Source: Methylobacterium sp. NEAU K
Lineage (GTDB): Bacteria; Pseudomonadota; Alphaproteobacteria; Rhizobiales; Beijerinckiaceae
NCBI RefSeq assembly: GCF_030700285.1
Contig: NZ_JAUYZJ010000022.1
Span: 435 to 64,434, forward strand
Length of the DNA stretch: 64,000 bases
Direction of reading: 5' to 3'
A program made the translations under genes and the position numbers. Shown here in pieces: positions 60,391 to 64,000 of this stretch. Each line of letters begins with the position of its first letter. Position 1 is the first letter of the stretch. The notes below the pieces were generated by a model that had not been told where the DNA came from, did no database searches, and was given only the letters and a program-made list of their open reading frames with translations.

Positions 60391-61008
60391 TCAGCCCTCC
60401 GAAGGACCACACCAGCCCGGCAGGTAGCCGGCATCCTTGGACTTCGCGAGGGCCATCGCCTTCTCCAGCGCGTCCGAGAAATCGTTCTCGACGCGCTTCT
60501 CCTTGATGTTGCGGCGAAGGAAATCCGCCCACAGGAACTCGCTGAAGGGCGTCGTGTCCTTGGCGAAGCCGCCGGCGCGGCGCAGCTCGCCCGCGAGGCT
60601 GCGGAAGGGGTCGTCGGCGAGGTCGGCGATCGCCTTCGGGAGGTCCTTGAAATCCCGGCGTACGCCTTCGGCATCGTAGGGATAGACCCAGGACTTGTGA
60701 TCGCACACCGTCCAGAATGCGTCCTTTTCCAGGTGATGCAGGTCGGCGACCACCGTGACCAGCACGTGCTCGACACCCTCTTCCTGCAGGGCCCGCGAGA
60801 GGTGGTGGTGATCGATGGCGTAGTGGTGCTTCTTCGGCCCGAGCACGGTCGGGATCATGTGCGCCCCGAGAAACGCCTTCTTCTTCTCGCCGTCGTATTC
60901 CCGCCAGCGGCGGCGCTTCTCGGCGACCTCCCGGTAGCCCACTGTCATCTGGGTCGGCCGCAACTCGGCGATCGGGATCGGCTTGAGCAGCGGTTCGCGG
61001 TTGGCCAT
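60391..61008 (-). CDS. ParB-like nuclease-fold protein (ParBc_2)
   Basis: A 205-residue protein resembling the ParB/sulfiredoxin-fold ParBc_2 family. LLKPIPIAELRPTQMTVGYR opens it, and HHYAIDHHHLSRALQEEGVE is the ParB-like phosphate-binding segment with a His cluster. The C-terminal half is helical (DFSDALEKAMALAKSKDAGY). It lacks the DNA-binding helix-turn-helix of chromosomal ParB, so it is not a plasmid partition protein in the usual sense. AGGAGA precedes the Met at 61008. It stands alone and its role is unknown. Confidence 0.75.
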   Translation of the reverse strand: MANREPLLKPIPIAELRPTQMTVGYREVAEKRRRWREYDGEKKKAFLGAHMIPTVLGPKKHHYAIDHHHLSRALQEEGVEHVLVTVVADLHHLEKDAFWTVCDHKSWVYPYDAEGVRRDFKDLPKAIADLADDPFRSLAGELRRAGGFAKDTTPFSEFLWADFLRRNIKEKRVENDFSDALEKAMALAKSKDAGYLPGWCGPSEG

Positions 61009-61090
61009 CGGGTCGGATCTCCTGCGCACTTATGCCACGCCCTTGTCACAACGGGTCGCGGACCGGAAGGGCGGCGCTGGCCGGAGGCGG

Positions 61091-61321
61091 TCACGTTTCG
61101 CGGATCGGCCCGGCGCGCACCGCCTCCAGCACGAACACCCGGATCGCCGAGGACAGGTTCTGGCCGCCGCGCCCGGCATCGATCGCGCCGATCAGCGCCT
61201 GGATCGACCGGCCGCGCGCCTCCGCGACCTCGCGGAGCGCCGCCCAGAACGGATCCTCCAGGGACACGCTGGTGCGGTGGCCCGCGATCATCACCGAGCG
61301 CTTGGTGACGCCCATGCTCAT
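61091..61321 (-). CDS. Ribbon-helix-helix domain protein
   Basis: A 76-residue protein with a ribbon-helix-helix DNA-binding pattern: the beta strand HRTSVSLEDPFWAALREVAE and helix SIQALIGAIDAG followed by a second helix SSAIRVFVLEAV. Dimeric RHH proteins bind operator DNA. It follows the DUF4169 gene by 24 bases on the same strand, an association repeated in many Rhizobiales. It may repress its own operon; that is inferred. A Met at 61315 is an alternative start. Confidence 0.78.
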   Translation of the reverse strand: MSMGVTKRSVMIAGHRTSVSLEDPFWAALREVAEARGRSIQALIGAIDAGRGGQNLSSAIRVFVLEAVRAGPIRET

Positions 61322-61345
61322 GGCGGAAGGATCATGACACGCGGG

Positions 61346-61549
61346 TCATGCCTGCGGATCGGCATCCGGGTCGCCGCGCTCGAGCCGGTGGCCCTCGTGG
61401 CGCTCGGCCTCCAGAGCCTTGCGCCGCTGCTGCAGCGTCTTGGCCTTCTTCGGACGCCCGAAGGCGATCCGGTTCTCCTCGGCCCTGGCGTCCTCGGCCG
61501 CGCGGGCCTTCGCCTTGCGGACCTGGCGCAGGTTGATGATCTCGGCCAT
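61346..61549 (-). CDS. DUF4169 family protein
   Basis: A 67-residue highly charged protein. The start MAEIINLRQVRKAKARAAED is the hallmark of DUF4169. The rest is Lys/Arg/Glu-rich helix (QQRRKALEAERHEGHRLER) and Asp-rich tail. No biochemical role is known. It lies between fumC and the RHH gene on the same strand and is likely co-transcribed with them. Confidence 0.85.
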   Translation of the reverse strand: MAEIINLRQVRKAKARAAEDARAEENRIAFGRPKKAKTLQQRRKALEAERHEGHRLERGDPDADPQA

Positions 61550-61626
61550 GGATCGCCTCCCGGCTTTGGCCGCCGGCGCGGGACACCCGCGCCGGCCAAG
61601 TCGTCAAAAGGCAAGCCCCAGGAGAA

Positions 61627-63042
<1,416 letters not shown>

Positions 63043-63164
63043 CGTGGCCTCTACGTCTGGTGCAGTGCGGTGCCTACTTAAATGAGCCGCCGGCGAAGCG
63101 CGATGCCGGTTTTCCCCGGCGCACCGACAAGAGCGGGGCTCTGTTCCCGCCGGACAAGGAGCCG

Positions 63165-64000
63165 ATGAACGCGACGATCGACCGTGCCGAACGCGAGCCC
63201 GCCACGCGTTTCCGGCCGCCCGTGCCGCGCCCGCTGCGCGAGCCGCTCGGCCTGTTCGACTTCCTCCGCGCCGCGCGGAAGAACCCGATCACCACCTGGA
63301 TGGACGTGCATTTCCGGCTGCCGGTCGTGGCGGCCGAGGGGGCGATGGGCCGGATCACCGTGGTCAGCGATCCGGCGCTGATCCGCTACCTGCTGGTCGA
63401 GAACGTCGACGGCTACCGCAAGGACGACCTCCAGCGCCGGGTGCTGGCGCCGGGGCTGGGCAACGGCCTGCTCAGCGCCGAGGGCGACGAGTGGCGTCTC
63501 CAGCGCCGGACCCTGGCGCCGATCTTCAACGCGCGCACCGTCCAGGGCTTCACCGCGGCGATGAACGCGGCCGGCGCGCGCCTGGGCCGGCGCCTGGGGC
63601 GGCGGGGCGGCAAGCCGGTCGACGTGGCGCTGGAGATGACCCGCGTCACCCTCGACGTTCTGGAGCGGACGATCTTCACGCAAGGGTTGCCGGGCGACCC
63701 GGATGCGCTGGGCCGCGCCATCACCCGGTTCCTGGAGGCGGTGGGGCCGATCGACCCGCTCGACGTGTTCGGCGTGCCCGACTTCGTGCCGCGGATCGGC
63801 CGGCTGCGCGCCCGGCCTGCGGGGCGCTTCTTCGCCGAGGTGGTCGACGAGCTGATCGCCCGCCGCAAGGCCGTGATGGCGCGCGGCGAGGCGCCGCGGG
63901 ACCTGCTCACGCTGCTGCTCGCGGCCCAGGACCCCGAGACCGGCAATGGCCTCTCTGACCTCGCCGTGAAGGCCAACATCGTCACCTTCATCGCGGCCGG
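63165..64000 (+). CDS. Cytochrome P450, cut by the window end
   Basis: The first 278 residues of a cytochrome P450. The N-terminus has RPPVPRPLREPLGLFDFLRA with no membrane anchor, so it is a soluble bacterial-type protein. EGDEWRLQRRTLAPIFN is the helix C region (WxxxR binds a haem propionate), and VALEMTRVTLDVLERTIF follows. The sequence breaks off in NIVTFIAAG, the beginning of the I helix with the oxygen-binding motif; the haem-Cys loop lies outside. Substrate unknown. GGAGCCG precedes the ATG at 63165. It is divergent from fumC. Confidence 0.88.
   Translation, partial: MNATIDRAEREPATRFRPPVPRPLREPLGLFDFLRAARKNPITTWMDVHFRLPVVAAEGAMGRITVVSDPALIRYLLVENVDGYRKDDLQRRVLAPGLGNGLLSAEGDEWRLQRRTLAPIFNARTVQGFTAAMNAAGARLGRRLGRRGGKPVDVALEMTRVTLDVLERTIFTQGLPGDPDALGRAITRFLEAVGPIDPLDVFGVPDFVPRIGRLRARPAGRFFAEVVDELIARRKAVMARGEAPRDLLTLLLAAQDPETGNGLSDLAVKANIVTFIAA

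Overview
The window looks like chromosomal DNA from a high-GC alphaproteobacterium of the order Hyphomicrobiales (Rhizobiales), most likely Methylobacterium or a close relative. This is an inference from gene content: a NepR/EcfG general stress pair, the histidine phosphotransferase ChpT, an EipA (DUF1134) protein, an IalB protein, an LptM-like lipoprotein beside lysA, a DUF4169 plus ribbon-helix-helix pair behind fumC, and a tRNA-Arg(CCU) interrupted by a group I intron. Almost every gene has the strong GC bias of such genomes. The clear exception is about 25.9-27.8 kb, which is visibly AT-rich.

Layout. 0-5 kb: a DUF3606-like small protein, an epoxide-hydrolase-like enzyme, RecD2 helicase and an HD phosphohydrolase, ending at tRNA-Ser(GCU). 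5-14.4 kb: housekeeping and envelope genes, mostly on the minus strand (WaaE-like glycosyltransferase, lysA, LptM-like lipoprotein, small envelope proteins, EipA, a CysQ-like phosphatase, glnE). 14.9-21.5 kb: chpT followed by a compact chemotaxis-type operon cheA-cheW-cheY-cheB-cheR, closed by a strong hairpin. 21.7-25 kb: a Ser/Thr-rich protein, an asparaginase-like protein with altered active-site motifs, an isochorismatase-like hydrolase, and the nepR-ecfG pair. 25-28.2 kb: an accessory, AT-rich stretch with one glycosyltransferase and possible gene remnants.

28-38 kb: an orphan ParA, an M20 dipeptidase, a three-subunit PaoABC-like molybdenum aldehyde oxidoreductase, an EamA-type half transporter, a GST, an M48 lipoprotein protease and a nuclease-fold protein. 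38.3-41.5 kb: the intron-bearing tRNA-Arg, a helix-turn-helix regulator, metK with a structured leader, a 118-bp intergenic palindrome and trmB. 41.6-48.8 kb: a PAS histidine kinase, a membrane protein, Fe/Mn superoxide dismutase, MurJ, a haloacid dehalogenase, an SRPBCC protein and a glycine-zipper protein. 48.8-54 kb: a tlpA-nhaA-carbamoyltransferase series running away from argH. 54-64 kb: envelope and stress genes (IalB, a short LOV photosensor, MsrA, MepA, a PRC-barrel protein with a canonical EcfG promoter, a ParB-like protein, a RHH/DUF4169 pair, fumC) and the start of a cytochrome P450 cut by the window end.

The most interesting signals are the group I intron, the leader RNA before metK that can mask the ribosome binding site, the EcfG promoter linking the PRC-barrel gene to the ecfG-nepR pair in the same window, the asparaginase-like protein lacking key active-site residues, and the AT-rich segment lying directly upstream of nepR, where phyR often sits in related genomes. 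I found no CRISPR array, prophage or complete insertion sequence.
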